This document shows, piece after piece, positions 60,899 through 64,000 of a stretch of 64,000 bases of DNA. Made by a program: the position numbers and the translations under genes. Source of the stretch: Spisula solida (lineage: Eukaryota > Mollusca > Bivalvia > Venerida > Mactridae); NCBI GenBank assembly GCA_947247005.1, contig OX365950.1, positions 49,452,761-49,516,760 of the forward strand, written 5' to 3'. The notes under the pieces are model-generated. The model did not search any database, had not been told where the DNA came from, and saw nothing but the letters and a program-made list of their open reading frames with translations. Each line of letters begins with the position of its first letter. Positions within the stretch are counted from its first letter, which is position 1.

Positions 60899-62493
60899 AT
60901 CTTATCTAGACATGAACCCGTCATCCTATCTAGACCTGAACCCGTCATTTTATCTAATCCTGAACCCGTCATCTTATCTAGACCTGAACCCGTCATCTTA
61001 TCTATATCTGAACCCGCCATCTTATCTATATCTGAACCCGTCATCTTATATAGACCTGAACCCGTCATCTTATCTAGACCTGAACCCGTCATCTTATCTA
61101 GACCTAAACCGTCATCTTATCTAGACCTGATCCCGTCATCTTATCTAGACCTGAACCCGTCATCTTATCTAGACCTAAACCGTCATCTTATATAGACCTG
61201 AACCCGTCATCTTATCTAGACCTGAACCCGTCATCTTATCTATATCTGAACCCGTCATCTTATCTAGACCTGAACCCGTCATCTTATCTAGACCTGAACC
61301 CGTCATCTTATCTAGACCTGAACCCGTCATCTTATCTAGACCTAAACCGTCATCTTATCTAGACCTGATCCCGTCATCTTATCTATATCTGAACCCGCCA
61401 TCGTATCTAGACCTGAACCCGTCATCTTATAAAGACCTGAACCCGTCATCTTATATAGACCTGAACCCGTCATCTTATCTAGACTAGAACCCGTCATCTT
61501 ATCTATATCTGAACCCGCCATCGTATCTAGATCTGAACCCGTCATCTTATAAAGACCTGAACCCGCCATCTTATATAGACCTGAACCCGTCATCTTATCC
61601 AGACCTGAACCCGTCATCTTATCTCGACCTGAACCCGTCATCTTATCTACATCTAAACGCGCCATCTTATATAGACCTGAACCCATCATCTTATCTAGAC
61701 CTGAACCCGTCATCTTATCTAGACCTGAACCCGTCATCTTATCAAGACCTGAACCCGTCATCCTATCAAGACCTGAACCCGTCATCTTATCTAGACAAGA
61801 ACCCGTCATCTTATCTAGACCTGAACCCGCCATCTTATCTAGACCTGAACCCGTCATCTTATCTCGACCTGAACCCGTCATCTTATCTAGACCTGAACCC
61901 GTCATCTTATCTAGACCTAAACCGTCATCTTATCTAGACCTGATCCCGTCATCTTATCTATATCTGAACCCGCCATCGTATCTAGACCTGAACCCGTCAT
62001 CTTATATAGACCTGAACCCGTCATCTTATCTCGACCTGAACCCGTCATCTTATCTATATCTGAACCCGCCATCTTATCTATATCTGAACCCGCCATCTTA
62101 TCTAGACCTGAACCCGTTATCTTATCTAGACCTGAACCCATCATCTTATCTAGACCTGAACCCGTCATCTTATCTAGACCTGAACCCGTCATCTTATCTA
62201 GACCTGAACCCGTCATCCTATCTAGACCTGAACCCGTCATCTTATCTAGACAAGAACCCGTCATCTTATCTAGACCTGAACCCGTCATCTTATCTAGACC
62301 AGAACCCGTCATCTTATCTAGACCTGAACCCGTCATCTTATTTAGACCTGAACCCGTCATCTTATCTAGACCTGAACCCGTCATCTTATCTAGACCTGAA
62401 CCCATCATCTTATCTAGACCTGAACCCATCATCTTATCTAGAATATAGCCCGTCATCTTATCTAGACCTGAACCAGTCATTTTATCTAGACAT
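60899..62493. repeat. 24-bp minisatellite, first array
   Basis: About 66 units of TATCTAGACCTGAACCCGTCAT(CT), with variants TATCTATATCTGAACCCGCC and a 23-bp form TAGACCTAAACCGTCAT. The period is 8 codons, so four stop-poor frames arise: PVILSRPE and SSYLDLNP on +, MTGSGLDK on -. The longest minus frames are 187 codons. No gene signals flank it. Confidence 0.95.
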
Positions 62494-62707
62494 GAAAGTA
62501 AATTTGTGTACAGTATGCCACGAATATAATATTTGTTTTTGTCAGTACGTAATTCAGTAAATCATTTTCGAAGATAGTTAATGTTTGTTGGATCGAACCT
62601 GGTCGCTAACCGACTATACAGCCATGTATACCTGGGTAATACTAATAATTGTGTGAGATATGACGAATCAAAGATATACGACAAATATAAAATATATTTA
62701 CAGACAT
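62494..62707. repeat. unique segment interrupting the minisatellite, copy 2
   Basis: Second copy of 60685-60898. The junction is abrupt, after CATGAAAGT within a repeat unit; copy 1 has CGCGAAAGT, so the shared word is GAAAGTAAATTTG. Confidence 0.9.
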
Positions 62708-64000
62708 ATCTTATCTAGACATGAACCCGTCATCCTATCTAGACCTGAACCCGTCATTTTATCTAATCCTGAACCCGTCATCTTATCTAGACCTGAACCC
62801 GTCATCTTATCTAGACCTGAACCCGTCATCTTATCTATATCTGAACCCGTCATCTTATCTAGACCTGAACCCGCCATCTTATCTAGACCTGAACCCGTCA
62901 TCTTATCTATATCTGAACCCGCCATCTTATCTATATCTGAACCCGTCATCTTATATAGACCTGAACCCGTCATCTTATCTAGACCTGAACCCGTCATCTT
63001 ATCTAGACCTAAACCGTCATCTTATATAGACCTGAACCCGTCATCTTATCTCGACCTGAACCCGTCATCTTATCTATATCTGAACCCGCCATCTTATCTA
63101 GACCTGAACCCGTTATCTTATCTAGACCTGAACCCATCATCTTATCTAGACCTGAACCCGTCATCTTATCTAGACCTGAACCCGTCATCTTATCTAGACC
63201 TAAACCGTCATCTTATATAGACCTGAACCCGTCATCTTATCTAGACCTGAACCCGTCATCTTATCTATATCTGAACCCGTCATCTTATCTAGACCTGAAC
63301 CCGTCATCTTATCTAGACCTAAACCGTCATCTTATCTAGACCTGATCCCGTCATCTTATCTATATCTGAACCCGTCATCTTATCTAGACCTGAACCCGTC
63401 ATCTTATCTAGACCTGATCCCGTCATCTTATCTATATCTGAACCCGCCATCGTATCTAGACCTGAACCCGTCATCTTATAAAGACCTGAACCCGTCATCT
63501 TATATAGACCTGAACCCGTCATCTTATCTAGACTAGAACCCGTCATCTTATCTATATCTGAACCCGCCATCGTATCTAGACCTGAACCCGTCATCTTATA
63601 AAGACCTGAACCCGCCATCTTATATAGACCTGAACCCGTCATCTTATCTCGACCTGAACCCGTCATCTTATCTATATCTAAACGCGCCATCTTATATAGA
63701 CCTGAACCCATCATCTTATCTAGACCTGAACCCGTCATCTTATCTAGACCTGAACCCGTCATCTTATCTAGACATGAACCCGTCATCCTATCTAGACCTG
63801 AACCCGTCATTTTATCTAATCCTGAACCCGTCATCTTATCTAGACCTGAACCCGTCATCTTATCTAGACCTGAACCCGTCATCTTATCTATATCTGAACC
63901 CGTCATCTTATCTAGACCTGAACCCGCCATCTTATCTAGACCTGAACCCGTCATCTTATCTATATCTGAACCCGCCATCTTATCTATATCTGAACCCGTC
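62708..64000. repeat. 24-bp minisatellite, second array, running off the window
   Basis: Opens with the same variant order as the first array (TAGACATGAACCC, TCATCCTATC, TCATTTTATCTAATCC) and then differs by inserted or lost units. The same opening order recurs at about 63769 without the unique segment. A 219-codon minus frame occupies 63319-63978. Confidence 0.95.

Noticed and set aside
60851..63978. Long open frames encoding PVILSRPE, SSYLDLNP or MTGSGLDK repeats
   Set aside because: They follow automatically from a 24-bp repeat without stops; several frames on both strands are open together, and there is no promoter, splice or non-repeat coding context.
60899..64000. CRISPR-like array
   Set aside because: Units are directly tandem with no unique spacers, in a eukaryotic context.

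Overview
The window is eukaryotic nuclear DNA, AT-rich and dense in introns. It carries two recognisable intact-looking multi-exon genes, one damaged gene, and many small transposable elements. Several things suggest a metazoan, most probably a bivalve or other mollusc: many very short phase-matched exons, a CYP2-type P450, an ARAP-type ArfGAP protein, tRNA-derived SINEs, a LINE 3' end with a C-terminal CCHC knuckle, hammerhead-like motifs, and a very high MITE load. The species cannot be named from this sequence. No bacterial genes, rRNA, intact tRNA or CRISPR array were seen.

Layout. (1) 1-7.6 kb: four exons of a Cys-loop ligand-gated ion channel (GABA-A/glycine/GluCl type, + strand). The ligand-binding N-terminus is missing and reading frames break around TM2, so it is probably a pseudogene. 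(2) 9.2-16.0 kb: a 6.8 kb unit bounded by inverted arms of about 450 bp and flanked by TTAA. It contains a tRNA-like remnant, a SINE, a mariner-type element and a repeat ending in a GC-rich hairpin. (3) 18.7-41.65 kb: a gene of about 29 small exons encoding a protein of about 730 aa, ordered PH-PH-ArfGAP-ankyrin-like-PH-PH. This is the front half of ARAP proteins, without a recognisable SAM, RhoGAP, RA or fifth PH domain. (4) 42-47 kb: intergenic DNA with several MITEs. (5) 47.1-56.2 kb: a complete eight-exon microsomal cytochrome P450 (503 aa, CYP2-like). Its introns hold a MITE, a LINE 3' end, foldback elements, a SINE and hammerhead-like motifs. (6) 57-60.5 kb: intergenic DNA with two adjacent inverted-repeat elements and a further hammerhead-like motif. 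(7) 60.9 kb to the right edge: a 24-bp minisatellite of over 3 kb, interrupted by a copied unique segment, with long stop-free frames on both strands.

The three genes share strand but have no evident functional link: a membrane channel, an Arf GTPase regulator acting at phosphoinositide membranes, and an ER mono-oxygenase. Splice-site calls rest on GT/AG consensus, phase closure and family resemblance; no transcript or database evidence was available.
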